DNA of 64,000 nt from Terrabacter sp. MAHUQ-38 (GTDB lineage: Bacteria; Actinomycetota; Actinomycetes; Actinomycetales; Dermatophilaceae): NCBI RefSeq assembly GCF_014518425.1, contig NZ_JACVCU010000003.1, positions 248,001 through 312,000 on the forward strand, read 5' to 3'. Of the stretch, positions 48,014-57,376 are shown piece by piece; position 1 is the first letter of the stretch; each line of letters begins with the position of its first letter. The position numbers and the translations under genes are program-made. The notes beneath the pieces are model-generated. The model did no database searches. It was not told the DNA's origin and worked only from the letters and a program-made list of their open reading frames with translations.

Positions 48014-48943
48014 TTACCGAGCCGAGACTTCCGTCTTACCCGGTCCGGGCGCCCTCTGACGGCGGGTGCGCGCGACCGCGAAGGTCCGCGTGAACGGGAA
48101 GAGCACCCCGAACGGCCGCCGCGGGTATGCCCTCTCGAGCTCACTCTCGTAGTCGGCGACGAACGCGTCGCGTTCCTCATCGTCGAGGACGCCGAGCACC
48201 GGGCGCAGGCCGGTGCCCCGCACCCACTCGAGGACAGGGTGCGGGCCGCCGGCCTGCGCCGGCAGCACGTGCTCGTACGTGGTCTGCCACACGTCGACGT
48301 CAGGGGTGAGGTCGAGCAGCAGCGAGGCGTACGTCTCCGGTCGGGCAACGGCCTGGGCGCGGTCGAGGCCCGGACGCAGGTCGTCGGCGCGGGGGTGGCG
48401 TGCGGCGACCTCGCGCATGAGGCGGTGGGACGGCGCGTCGAAGTTCGAGGGCACCTGCATCGCGAAGGTACCGCCGGGGGCGAGTCTCTCGAGCCACGAC
48501 GGGATGAGGCGGAGGTGGCTCGGCACCCACTGGAGCGTGGCGTTGGTGATGAGTACGTCGATCGGCCCGCCGGACCCAGTGGGGTCCCAGTCCTCGGCGG
48601 CGGCCTCCACCCACTCGACCCGCCCGTCGACGTCGAGGTCACGCGCCTTCCTCAGCATCTCGGGCGAGCTGTCGACGCCGATGACGCGCGCGCCCGGCCA
48701 GCGCTGGGTCAGCCCCAGCGTCAGCTCCCCCGGACCGCACCCGAGGTCGATGACGAGGCGCGGGTCCCGGGCGTCGACCTGCGCGAGCAGGTCGGCGAAG
48801 GGTCGGCCGCGATGCCCTGCGAAGACGACGTACTGGCGCGGGTCCCAGGCGGCGTCCGAGGTGTGGTCGACCGCGCCGGGAACGGCGCCGTGACCCGGGT
48901 GGGGCGCCACCTCTGCGGTGACTGGGACTGTCGGTCCGTCCAT
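48014..48943 (-). CDS. tam: Trans-aconitate 2-methyltransferase-like protein
   Basis: SAM-dependent methyltransferase of 309 aa. Motif I VIDLGCGPGELTLGLTQRWPG, acidic loop GVDSSPEMLRKA, NATLQWVPSHLRLIPSWLERLAPGG (in parts), and VWQTTYEHVLP, which is characteristic of Tam. Detoxifies trans-aconitate if the call holds. The ATG at 48943 has GTGAGGAC upstream; a longer TTG form exists. Divergent from the MarR gene, with a shared palindrome between. Confidence 0.88.
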   Translation of the reverse strand: MDGPTVPVTAEVAPHPGHGAVPGAVDHTSDAAWDPRQYVVFAGHRGRPFADLLAQVDARDPRLVIDLGCGPGELTLGLTQRWPGARVIGVDSSPEMLRKARDLDVDGRVEWVEAAAEDWDPTGSGGPIDVLITNATLQWVPSHLRLIPSWLERLAPGGTFAMQVPSNFDAPSHRLMREVAARHPRADDLRPGLDRAQAVARPETYASLLLDLTPDVDVWQTTYEHVLPAQAGGPHPVLEWVRGTGLRPVLGVLDDEERDAFVADYESELERAYPRRPFGVLFPFTRTFAVARTRRQRAPGPGKTEVSAR

Positions 48944-48965
48944 GACGTCCTCACTTTCTTTCGAT

Positions 48966-48980
48966 GTCAAGAGTCTTGAC
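48966..48980. promoter_or_regulatory. Palindromic candidate MarR operator 1
   Basis: GTCAAGA-G-TCTTGAC, a perfect 15-bp palindrome 18 bases before the marR ATG and 22 bases before the tam ATG. It shares the TCAAGA/TCTTGA halves with the operator at 49.9 kb. Confidence 0.65.
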
Positions 48981-48998
48981 GGCGACTACAGTTGGCCC

Positions 48999-49526
48999 AT
49001 GAGCGCCGACCGCAGGCCAGCCGATGACGTCGACGAGATCGTCGCGGCGTGGCGTCGCGAGCGCCCAGACCTCGACGTGTCGCCCCTCGAGGTCCTCTCG
49101 CGCGTCTCCCGGCTCGCCCGCCGGCTCGACCTCGCCCGCGGGTCGGCCTTCTCGGAGCACCTGCTCGAGGGCTGGGCCTTCGACGTCCTGTCGGCGCTGC
49201 GCCGCGCCGGCGAGCCGTACGAGCTGTCGCCGGGCGCGCTCGTGCAGCAGACGCTCGTCACCTCCGGCACGATGACCAACCGCGTCGACCGCCTCGAGCG
49301 CAGCGGCTTCGTCGAGCGCCGACCCGACCCCGGCGACCGCCGTGGCGTGCTCGTACGACTGACCCCGGCGGGGCGCGACGTCGTCGACTCGGCCATGGCC
49401 GACCTCATCGAGCAGGAGAAGTCTCTCCTGTCGGAGCTGAGCGCGACCGACCGCGAGCAGCTCGCGGGCCTGCTGCGGCGCATGCTGGCCCCGCTCGAGG
49501 CGCGCGCCGGCGGCGCCCAGGTCTGA
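48999..49526 (+). CDS. MarR-family regulator
   Basis: Winged-helix repressor of 175 aa. The DNA-binding core is LSPGALVQQTLVTSGTMTNRVDRLERSGFVER followed by the wing DPGDRRGVLVRLTPAGRDVV (each part within the family pattern). A TACAGT sequence six bases before ATG suggests a leaderless transcript. It lies between two TCTTGA palindromes, so autoregulation and control of tam and of the VOC gene are likely. Confidence 0.9.
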   Translation: MSADRRPADDVDEIVAAWRRERPDLDVSPLEVLSRVSRLARRLDLARGSAFSEHLLEGWAFDVLSALRRAGEPYELSPGALVQQTLVTSGTMTNRVDRLERSGFVERRPDPGDRRGVLVRLTPAGRDVVDSAMADLIEQEKSLLSELSATDREQLAGLLRRMLAPLEARAGGAQV

Positions 49527-49557
49527 GACCGGGCCGGCCTTCGGGTCACAGCGCCGG

Positions 49558-49920
49558 TCACGGCGCGGCCTGCTGGAACTCCAGCCGGTTGCCGACCGGG
49601 TCGGTCGTGTGGAAGCGGCGGAGCCCGGGGATGGCGTCGTCCCACGTGACGGGGGCACCGGCTGCCTCGACGGCGCGCGCCAGCTCGTCGACGTCCGATA
49701 CGGCGATGCCCGGGTGGGCCTTGCGTGCCGGGGTGAACCCCTCCTCGATGCCGACGTGCACCTCGGCGGCACCAGCGCGGAACCACACGCCACCACGGGC
49801 GCGCAGCCGCTCCGGCTTCTCGAGCTCCGCCATCCCGAGGGCATCCACGTAGAAGGCTCGCATGGCGTCCTCGCAGCCTGCCGGGCCGGAGACCTGGACG
49901 TGGTGCAGGAACATCTCCAT
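49558..49920 (-). CDS. VOC/glyoxalase-like protein
   Basis: Small metalloenzyme-fold protein of 120 aa. Starts MFLHHVQVSGPAGCEDAMRAFY and ends RRFHTTDPVGNRLEFQQ, with GVWFRAGAAEVHVGIE between. His and Glu positions typical of the fold are kept. Converges on marR. A TTG nine bases further upstream is also possible; ATG 49920 was chosen. Likely handles an electrophile or antibiotic; unproven. Confidence 0.85.
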   Translation of the reverse strand: MEMFLHHVQVSGPAGCEDAMRAFYVDALGMAELEKPERLRARGGVWFRAGAAEVHVGIEEGFTPARKAHPGIAVSDVDELARAVEAAGAPVTWDDAIPGLRRFHTTDPVGNRLEFQQAAP

Positions 49921-49927
49921 GTTCAGC

Positions 49928-49953
49928 AATTTATCTTGACATCAAGATAAATT
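49928..49953. promoter_or_regulatory. Palindromic candidate MarR operator 2
   Basis: AATTTATCTTGA-CA-TCAAGATAAATT, perfect 12-bp arms, overlapping the promoter region of the VOC gene (GATAAAT could be its -10). Strikingly AT-rich for this genome and a classic MarR-type site. Confidence 0.75.
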
Positions 49954-50070
49954 CAACGGCCCGACGATGCTCGGGACCCTGGGCCGTACCTTTCGGTAAC
50001 TCTGTCTCGTTTCTCCTGCACCGGGCCGGCCGCCTCGGCGTGACCCGACGAGCACTCCTAGGAGAACCGC

Positions 50071-53000
50071 GTGAACACCACCCGCAGGCACGTCCTCGCC
50101 ATGGGACTGTGCGTCATCACGGCGGCGGCGGGAGCCCCGCTCGCGGCGGCGACGACGCCGGCCGCCAATCCCTCGGCCGGCACCGGCCCGACCACGACGC
50201 TCACCAACACGCTCACCGACACCGTCTCCGACCTGCTCGCGACGCTCGACACGAGGGCGCTGACCACGCCTGTCGTCCCGACGAGCGCCACCCGTACCGC
50301 CGTCACGAAGCTGCTGACGGCATCCGGCGCCGGCGCGCGCGCCACCTGGGACCCGCGCTTCGGCACGCTCCGTGCCCTGCGCGCCACCGGCTACCTGTCC
50401 GATGTCCGGCCCGGCTCCGCGGTCGACGTCGCGCGTGGCTGGCTCGCGTCGCAGCCGTCGGCGTTCGGGCTCACCGCCTCGCAGGTGCAGTCGCTGGCGG
50501 TCGCGCGCGACCACACGCTCCCCGGGACCGGCACGCACGTCGTCAGCTTCGTGCAGACGTTCGCCGGTGTGCCGGCCGCCCGCGGGGGCCGGCTCAACGT
50601 CGCCGTCGGGTCCGACGGCCGCGTCCTGTCGTATGCCGGCGAGTCGGCTCCCGGCACGACCCTCGGTGGCGCCTGGGTCCTCGGTGAGACCGGCGCGCTC
50701 CTCAAGGTCGCCGGCGCGCTCGCCCCGGGAACGGCGTACGCACCTGTCGCGGACGGCACGCAGGCCGGCTTCACGACGTTCTCGGCCGGCCCCTTCGCGG
50801 GACCCGGCTACGTGCGCAAGGTCGCGTTCCCGACGCGCACCGGGCCCGTCGCGGCATACAAGGTCTTCTTCCTCAAGAGCCAGACCGAGGCCTGGGAGGT
50901 CATCGTCGACGGCGCGACGGGCGCGGTGCTGCACCGCACGAGCGTGGTCCAGTTCGACGACGCCCACGGAACGGTCTATGACAACTACCCGGGCGCGGCG
51001 AGGGGCGGCCAGCCGCGCCAGCAGTCGTTCGGCCCCACGGCCCAGTCGCCGAAGGGATGGGTCGACCTGACCGGTGCGACGGGCACGGGGGTCACCACCC
51101 TCGGCAACAACGCCGACACGTACGCCAACTGGTCGAACTTCATCGGCCCCGTCGACAACGCGCCACGGCCGGCCGCCCCCGACGGCCACCTCGACTACGT
51201 CTACACGAACCAGTGGGCCGCGACGAAGGGCCAGACCGTGCCACCGTCGTACGCCTCGGACCTCAACCCCGCCGCGACGAACCTCTTCTTCCAGCACAAC
51301 CGGATCCACGACGAGTACTACGCGCTCGGCTTCACCGAGACGGCCGGCAACTTCCAGGTCGACAACGGCGGCAAGGGCGGCCAGGGCGGTGACGCCGTCC
51401 GCGGCCTCGTCCAGGCCGGCGCCGCGTCCGGAGGCGCACCGACCTACACGGGCCGCGACAATGCATACATGCTGACCCTCGACGACGGCATCCCGCCGTG
51501 GAGCGGCATGTTCCTGTGGGAGCCGATCGACGACGCGTTCGAGGGGCCGCACCGTGACGGGTCGTTCGACATGTCCGTGATCCAGCACGAGTACACCCAC
51601 GGCCTGTCCAACCGTTACGTCGCGGGTGGCGCGGGCCTCGCCTCGCAGCAGGCAGGGTCGATGGGGGAGGGTTGGTCGGACTGGTACGCCCTCAACCACG
51701 GGTTCGCGACCGGCCTGCTGACCAAGCCCATCGTCGGCGACTACGTCACGGGCAACCCCACCCGCGGCATCCGCAACTGGAACTACGACCAGAACCCGAC
51801 GACCTTCGGTGACATCGGCTACGACCTGACCGGGCCCGAGGTGCACGCCGACGGCGAGATCTGGACCGCGACCCTGTGGGACCTCCGCAAGGCGCTCGTC
51901 GCCCGCTACGGCGCGGTCGCGGGAGGTGAGGTCGCCGCCCGGCTCATCACGGACGGCATGCCGTTGACGGCGCCGAACCCGTCGTTCCTCGATGCGCGCG
52001 ACGGCATCCTCTCGGCCGACCTCGACCGCTACCACGGCGACAACACCGCACTCATCTGGTCGGTCTTCGCCAGGCGCGGAGCCGGCGCGTCGGCGCTCAG
52101 CGCGACGGGCGACGACACGGACCCGCAACCGGCCTTCGACCACCCGGCAGCCGCCCGCAACGGCACTGTGGCCCTCACCGTCGTCAACGCGACCACGGGT
52201 CAGCCGATCCGGAACGCGCGGGTCGTCCTCGGCCGCTTCGAGGCCCGCGTGTCGCCGCTGGTGCGCACCGGATCGGCGGGCGGGGCGAGCGTCAAGGCCG
52301 TCGCCGGCACCTACCCGCTCACGATCCAGGCGCCCGGCTTCGGCGCCCAGACGATCGAGGGGTTCTCGGTCGTTGCCGGGAAGAACACGGCGAGGAAGAT
52401 CTCGCTCGCGCCGAACCTCGCGTCCACGGCCGCCGGCGCCACCGTCGTGTCGGTGTCCGACGAGGACGCGGGCCAGCCGGCGAAGTTCGCCTTCGACGAC
52501 ACCGCCGCCTCAGCGTGGTCGACGAGGAAGGACGCCGAGGGCTCCTACAACGCGGGGCCGGACGAGCGGGTCACCGTGAAGCTGGCCGCCCCGGCAACCG
52601 TCTCGTCGGTACGAGTCAGCGCGTTCAAGGCGACGAACGCCTCACGCTTCGCAGCCCTGAAGGACTTCACGGTGCAGGCCTCGCTCGACGGGGTCACGTG
52701 GACGACGGTGCGCACCGGCTCCTTCGGGTACCAGGCACCGCGGCCGACCGCCCCCGACCTCAACTACACGACGTTCACGCTGGCGACGCCGACGAAGGCC
52801 GCCTTCCTGCGCTTCTTCGTCGACTCGGTCCAGGGCGGCACGTCGACGTACGCGCAGGTCGCGGAGATCGAGGCGTTCGGCTCGGGCACCACCGTCGCCA
52901 ACGGCACCGTGACCCCCGACCCCGACTTCACCGACAAGGGGACGATCGCCGTGCCCAACCCGGCCGCGGGCGACCCGACCGGGTTGCAGAACGTCTTCGG

Positions 53001-53322
53001 CGTCACGGGCACCGAGATGAACACGACGTGCACGTTCCCGCCCGCATCCCAGGGCGTCGACGGCTGGGTGACGAAGCTGCCCAGCGGCTTCTCCGACGGT
53101 CTGCACTCCGTGGCGGTCACCGGCACGAGCGAGGCGGACAGCACGGTCGGGCACGACCTCGACCTCTACTTCCTCGACAGCTCGTGCGAGCTGACGGGGT
53201 CGGTGGCCACGGCCTCGGCCGACGAGTCCGCTGTCATCCCGCCGGGCTCGGTCTTCGTCGTGACACAGCTCTACACCGGCGCGAACGTCACTGTCGCCGT
53301 CACGGCCGTCGACAACCGCTGA
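50071..53322 (+). CDS. Secreted M36-family metallopeptidase (fungalysin-like)
   Basis: Large extracellular zinc protease of 1083 aa. Signal peptide in the first 35 residues, an FTP-type propeptide (about 50-270), then the M36 catalytic domain with zinc motif HEYTH (H506, E507, H510), followed by GLSNRY and the third ligand E533 in GSMGEGWSDWY. A carboxypeptidase-regulatory-like segment follows near 700, a discoidin-like domain at about 780-950 (WSTRKDAEGSYNAGPDERV), and a C-terminal beta domain. GTG start after AGGAGA. Confidence 0.93.
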   Translation: MNTTRRHVLAMGLCVITAAAGAPLAAATTPAANPSAGTGPTTTLTNTLTDTVSDLLATLDTRALTTPVVPTSATRTAVTKLLTASGAGARATWDPRFGTLRALRATGYLSDVRPGSAVDVARGWLASQPSAFGLTASQVQSLAVARDHTLPGTGTHVVSFVQTFAGVPAARGGRLNVAVGSDGRVLSYAGESAPGTTLGGAWVLGETGALLKVAGALAPGTAYAPVADGTQAGFTTFSAGPFAGPGYVRKVAFPTRTGPVAAYKVFFLKSQTEAWEVIVDGATGAVLHRTSVVQFDDAHGTVYDNYPGAARGGQPRQQSFGPTAQSPKGWVDLTGATGTGVTTLGNNADTYANWSNFIGPVDNAPRPAAPDGHLDYVYTNQWAATKGQTVPPSYASDLNPAATNLFFQHNRIHDEYYALGFTETAGNFQVDNGGKGGQGGDAVRGLVQAGAASGGAPTYTGRDNAYMLTLDDGIPPWSGMFLWEPIDDAFEGPHRDGSFDMSVIQHEYTHGLSNRYVAGGAGLASQQAGSMGEGWSDWYALNHGFATGLLTKPIVGDYVTGNPTRGIRNWNYDQNPTTFGDIGYDLTGPEVHADGEIWTATLWDLRKALVARYGAVAGGEVAARLITDGMPLTAPNPSFLDARDGILSADLDRYHGDNTALIWSVFARRGAGASALSATGDDTDPQPAFDHPAAARNGTVALTVVNATTGQPIRNARVVLGRFEARVSPLVRTGSAGGASVKAVAGTYPLTIQAPGFGAQTIEGFSVVAGKNTARKISLAPNLASTAAGATVVSVSDEDAGQPAKFAFDDTAASAWSTRKDAEGSYNAGPDERVTVKLAAPATVSSVRVSAFKATNASRFAALKDFTVQASLDGVTWTTVRTGSFGYQAPRPTAPDLNYTTFTLATPTKAAFLRFFVDSVQGGTSTYAQVAEIEAFGSGTTVANGTVTPDPDFTDKGTIAVPNPAAGDPTGLQNVFGVTGTEMNTTCTFPPASQGVDGWVTKLPSGFSDGLHSVAVTGTSEADSTVGHDLDLYFLDSSCELTGSVATASADESAVIPPGSVFVVTQLYTGANVTVAVTAVDNR

Positions 53323-53347
53323 CACTGCAACACCACCGGGCAGACCG

Positions 53348-53378
53348 CAACGCACCGGGATCCGACCCCGGTGCGTTG
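53348..53378. terminator. 12-bp hairpin between convergent genes
   Basis: CAACGCACCGGG (53348-53359) with CCCGGTGCGTTG (53367-53378), seven-base loop, between the protease gene and the converging ABC-F gene. Confidence 0.8.
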
Positions 53379-53415
53379 TCGGTTCCCGGTGTGTCGCGGG
53401 GAAGGGCCGGTTGGG

Positions 53416-55278
53416 TCAGCCGACGAGCTCGGCGGCCTCGAGCCACTCGAGCTCGAGCTCTTCGCGCTCGCTGACGACGGCCTGGAGCTTCTCGTTGAGG
53501 CCCGCTAGTGCTGCCGGGTCGGTGGCCCGCTCAGCCATCTCGCCGTGCAGCCGCTCCTCGCGGTCCTGCAGCCGCGAGAGCTGCTTCTCGATGCGGGCCA
53601 TCGTCTTGCGGGCCTCGCGCACGTCGGCCGGGTTGGCGGTCGGCGCGGACGGCGACCCAACAGGTATGCCGTCTCGCTGGGCGCCGCTGGCAGCGCGCGC
53701 CGCAGACGTCGTGGCCGATGCGGACGCGGCCACGGCCGCCGCCCGCAGCCGGAGGTACTCCTCGACACCGCCCGGCAGGTCACGCAGGCGGCCGTCGCCG
53801 AGCAGGGCCAGCTGGTGGTCGCAGGCGCGCTCGAGCAGGTAGCGGTCGTGCGAGACGACGACGAGCGTGCCGGCCCAGCCGTCGAGGACGTCCTCGAGGG
53901 AGGTGAGTGTCTCGATGTCGAGGTCGTTGGTCGGCTCGTCGAGGATGAGGACGTTGGGCTCAGTGAGCAGGAGGCGGGTCAGCTGGAGCCGGCGCCGCTC
54001 GCCACCGCTGAGGTCACCGACGCGCGACTGCTGCCGCCCGCCTGGGAAGCCGAGGCGCGTCGCGAGCTGGCTGGCGCTGATCTCCTTGCCGCCCAAGGTC
54101 GTCCACTGCCGCACGTCCTCGATGGCCTCGATGACGCGCCACTGCTCGTACCGCTCGAGCTCACGCACCTCCTGGGTCAGGTGGGCGATGGCGACGGTCT
54201 TGCCGATCTTGCGGCGGCCGCTGTCGAGCGGGATCTCGCCGGTCAGGGCCCGCAGGAGGGTCGACTTGCCGGCGCCGTTGACTCCGACGATGCCGACCCG
54301 CTCCCCCGGCGCGAGGCGCCAGGTGACGCGGTCGAGCAGCCGACGCTCCACGGGCGGTGCGCCGACGGTGACCGTCGCGTCCTCGAGGTCGAGCACGTCC
54401 TTGCCGAGGCGCCGGCCGGCGAACGACGCGAGCTCGACGCTGTTGCGCGGCGCCGGCTCGTCGGCGATGAGGGCGTTCGCGGCGTCGATGCGGAACTTCG
54501 GCTTGCTCGTGCGGGCGGGCGGACCGCGCCGCAGCCAGGCAAGCTCCTTGCGCATGAGGTTGGCGCGGCGGTCGGCGACGACCCCGGCGAGGCGGTCGCG
54601 TTCGGCCTTCGCGAGGACGTATGCGGCATACCCTCCCTCGAAGGCGCTGACGCCGCCGGCCTCGACCTCCCACGTCATGGTCGCGTACGCGTCGAGGAAC
54701 CACCGGTCGTGCGTGATGGCGACCGTCGCATTGCCCGGGCGAGGCCGCTTCGTCGCGAGGTGGTCGGCGAGCCAGGCGACGCCCTCGACGTCGAGGTGGT
54801 TGGTCGGCTCGTCGAGCAGGAGGAGCTCGGGGTCGGCGACGAGCAGGCGCGCGAGGGCGAGCCGACGGCGCTCACCGCCGGACTTCGGCCCGACGCGGCT
54901 CTCGAGGCCGCCGACGTTCTGCGCCTCGATGCCGCCGAGCAGGCCGGTCAGGACGTCGCGGATGCGCGGGTCACCGGCCCAGACGTGTTCGGGCAGGTCA
55001 CCGAGGACGGCCTCGCGGATCGTCCACTCCGGGTCGAGCGAGTCCTCCTGCGACAGCATTCCGATGCGGATGCCACCCTCGCCGCCCTGCTTCGTGATGC
55101 GCCCCGCGTCGGCCTCCTGGAGGCCGGCCATGACGCGCAGCAGCGTCGACTTGCCGCCACCGTTGACGCCGACGACGCCGATGCGGTCGCCGGTGAGGAC
55201 GCCGAGGCTGACGTCGTCGAGGACGTGCGTGGTGCCGAAGACGAGCGAGACGCGTTCGAGAGAGATGAGATTGGCCAT
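53416..55278 (-). CDS. ABC-F family ATP-binding protein
   Basis: Soluble twin-ATPase protein of 620 aa without membrane domains, probably acting at the ribosome. First cassette: GVNGGGKSTLLRVMAG and SGGERRRLALARLLV. Linker with WLRRGPPARTSKPKFR. Second cassette: GVNGAGKSTLLRALTG and LSGGERRRLQLTRLLL, LILDEPTNDLDIETL. The last about 100 residues are a Uup-like coiled coil (ARKTMARIEKQLSRLQDREER). Could protect from antibiotics or resolve stalled ribosomes. Confidence 0.92.
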   Translation of the reverse strand: MANLISLERVSLVFGTTHVLDDVSLGVLTGDRIGVVGVNGGGKSTLLRVMAGLQEADAGRITKQGGEGGIRIGMLSQEDSLDPEWTIREAVLGDLPEHVWAGDPRIRDVLTGLLGGIEAQNVGGLESRVGPKSGGERRRLALARLLVADPELLLLDEPTNHLDVEGVAWLADHLATKRPRPGNATVAITHDRWFLDAYATMTWEVEAGGVSAFEGGYAAYVLAKAERDRLAGVVADRRANLMRKELAWLRRGPPARTSKPKFRIDAANALIADEPAPRNSVELASFAGRRLGKDVLDLEDATVTVGAPPVERRLLDRVTWRLAPGERVGIVGVNGAGKSTLLRALTGEIPLDSGRRKIGKTVAIAHLTQEVRELERYEQWRVIEAIEDVRQWTTLGGKEISASQLATRLGFPGGRQQSRVGDLSGGERRRLQLTRLLLTEPNVLILDEPTNDLDIETLTSLEDVLDGWAGTLVVVSHDRYLLERACDHQLALLGDGRLRDLPGGVEEYLRLRAAAVAASASATTSAARAASGAQRDGIPVGSPSAPTANPADVREARKTMARIEKQLSRLQDREERLHGEMAERATDPAALAGLNEKLQAVVSEREELELEWLEAAELVG

Positions 55279-55349
55279 CGGTGACTGACCCTACGGCCTG
55301 CGCCTGCGCCGACTGAAATGCGCGCCCGGGCCTCGAACGCAGGAAGGGG

Positions 55350-56291
55350 TCAGTCGCTGCGTGGCGTGGCGACGACCTGGGCGCCGTGGACCGGGCCCTT
55401 GGCCCGGCGCAGGTCACGGCACAGGTCGGACGCCGCCAGCGACACCGACAGGTCGAGGGCCGCCTCATGGCTCTCGGTGAGGAAGGCGACGGTCGGGCCG
55501 GAGCCCGACACGATGCCGCCGAGCGCGCCGAACTCGACACCCGCGTCTCGCAGCTCACGCAGCTGCGGGCGCAGGGAGAATGCCGCGGGCTCGAGATCGT
55601 TGTGCAGCGCGGCCCCGAGAGAGGCCGGTTCGCCCGACCGGAGAGCCGCCATCAGCTCAGAGCTGACCTTGGGCTCCGGCGCGTCGACACCGTCACGCTC
55701 ACGCAGACGGTCGCACTCGGCATACACCTCGGGGGTCGACAGACCCGTGTCGCTGATCGCGAAGACCCAGTGGAAGGTGCCCCGAGCCAACACCGGCGCG
55801 AGCTGCTCGCCGCGGCCCGAGCCCATCGCATTTCCCCCCGTCAGCACGAAGGGCACGTCACTGCCGAGCGACGCCGCGAGCTCGGCCAGCTCGTCACGGT
55901 CGAGGCCGAGCCCCCACAGCTGGTCGCAGGCGATGAGGGTCGCCGCGGCGTCGGCAGAGCCACCGGCCATGCCACCCGCGACCGGGATGTCCTTGTCGAT
56001 GCGGATCGAGAGGCGCTCGTCGACGTCCCAACGCTCGGCCACGAGGCGGGCGGCGCGGACCGCGAGGTTGTTGCCGTCGGTGGGGATGCGGTCGGCATAG
56101 GCGCCGGCCACGACGACCTGCCAGTCGTCCCACCGGGCGACGGAGACCTCGTCGTGGAGGGAGACGGCCTGGTAGACGGTCGCGAGGGCGTGGTAGCCGT
56201 CGGCTCGCCTCGGGCCGACGCGCAGCTCGAGGTTGACCTTGGCCGGGACCCGAACGGTCACGGCGCCGGGCAGTGTCGGCGCGACAGTCAT
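55350..56291 (-). CDS. ispE: 4-diphosphocytidyl-2-C-methyl-D-erythritol kinase
   Basis: GHMP kinase of the MEP isoprenoid pathway, 313 aa. It begins with VRVPAKVNLELRVGPRRADG and has the ATP loop PVAGGMAGGSADAAATLIA and the C-terminal GGIVSGSGPTVAFL. Directly after rsmA on the same strand, a conserved pairing. Confidence 0.95.
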   Translation of the reverse strand: MTVAPTLPGAVTVRVPAKVNLELRVGPRRADGYHALATVYQAVSLHDEVSVARWDDWQVVVAGAYADRIPTDGNNLAVRAARLVAERWDVDERLSIRIDKDIPVAGGMAGGSADAAATLIACDQLWGLGLDRDELAELAASLGSDVPFVLTGGNAMGSGRGEQLAPVLARGTFHWVFAISDTGLSTPEVYAECDRLRERDGVDAPEPKVSSELMAALRSGEPASLGAALHNDLEPAAFSLRPQLRELRDAGVEFGALGGIVSGSGPTVAFLTESHEAALDLSVSLAASDLCRDLRRAKGPVHGAQVVATPRSD

Positions 56292-56321
56292 GCGCCCACC
56301 CTAGGGGCCTTCCCGGTCCGG

Positions 56322-57245
56322 TTAGTCCTGATGGCGCCGACGACGCACGCGCGGCTCGGCGGCGGCGCCGGTGGGGCGGGCCTCGGCGATGCGGGCGAAG
56401 GTCGTGATGTCGAGCTGCTCGCCCCGCGTCCGCGGGTCGACGCCTGCGGTGACGAGCGCCTCCTCGGCCCGGTCGGGCGAGCCGGCCCACGATGCAAGGG
56501 CGCCCCGAAGCGTCTTGCGCCGCTGGAGGAAGGCCGCGTCGATGCACCGGAACACCTCCTCGCGGCTCGCGGTCGTCTTCGGAGGCTTGCGACGACGCAT
56601 TGACACGAGGCCCGAGTCGACGTTGGGGGCCGGCCAGAAGACGTTGCGCCCGACGCGTCCAGCGAGCTCGACGTCGGCGTACCACGCCGCCTTCAGGCTC
56701 GGGACGCCGTAGATCTTGGAGCCGGGCTTGGCGGCCAGGCGCTCGGCCACCTCGAGCTGCACCATGACGAGCACGCGCTCGATCGACGGGAACTGCTGGA
56801 GGAAGGACAGTACGACCGGGACCGAGATGTTGTACGGGAGGTTCGCGACGAGTGCCGTCGGGTCCGCGCCCGGGAGCTTCGTGACGGTGAGGGCGTCGGC
56901 GGCGACGAGGCGAAGCCGGTCGACGTTGTCGGGCTGGAGAGAGCGGACGGTCTGCTCGAGCGCCCCCGCGAGCCGCGGGTCGACCTCGACGGCCGTGACG
57001 GACTTGACGACGGGCAGCAGGGCGAGGGTGAGGGAGCCGAGCCCGGGGCCGACCTCCACGACGACGTCGTCCGGGCCGACGCCGGCGACGCGGACGATCT
57101 TTCGCACGGTGTTGGCGTCGACGACGAAGTTCTGGCCCCACTGCTTCGTCGGCCGCACCTCGAGCCGCTCGGCCAGCTCGCGCACCTGCGCCGGGCCGAG
57201 GAGCGCGGCGTCGTCGGCCTGCGGCGCGGCGTGCTTCTTCGTCAT
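56322..57245 (-). CDS. rsmA: 16S rRNA dimethyladenosine transferase
   Basis: KsgA, dimethylates A1518/A1519; 307 aa. Contains [21 protein letters not shown] motif [18 protein letters not shown], and catalytic [16 protein letters not shown]. The C-terminal 25 residues are Arg-rich. Upstream of ispE with a 30-bp gap. Confidence 0.96.
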   Translation of the reverse strand: MTKKHAAPQADDAALLGPAQVRELAERLEVRPTKQWGQNFVVDANTVRKIVRVAGVGPDDVVVEVGPGLGSLTLALLPVVKSVTAVEVDPRLAGALEQTVRSLQPDNVDRLRLVAADALTVTKLPGADPTALVANLPYNISVPVVLSFLQQFPSIERVLVMVQLEVAERLAAKPGSKIYGVPSLKAAWYADVELAGRVGRNVFWPAPNVDSGLVSMRRRKPPKTTASREEVFRCIDAAFLQRRKTLRGALASWAGSPDRAEEALVTAGVDPRTRGEQLDITTFARIAEARPTGAAAEPRVRRRRHQD

Positions 57246-57326
57246 GCGTTCACCCTATGGCGCGACGGGTGGGCTCGCCGCGGGCCGCCGCCCCGACGTC
57301 CCGTCGATGCCTGGGCGGACGCGAGA

Positions 57327-57352
57327 GCCCCCGACCGCGTGCGGTCGGGGGC
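57327..57352. terminator. 12-bp GC hairpin after rpfB
   Basis: GCCCCCGACCGC with GCGGTCGGGGGC, 24 bases past the rpfB stop in the minus direction. It separates rpfB from rsmA transcription. Confidence 0.85.
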
Positions 57353-57376
57353 CTCTGGCGGATGCCGGGTGTGCGC

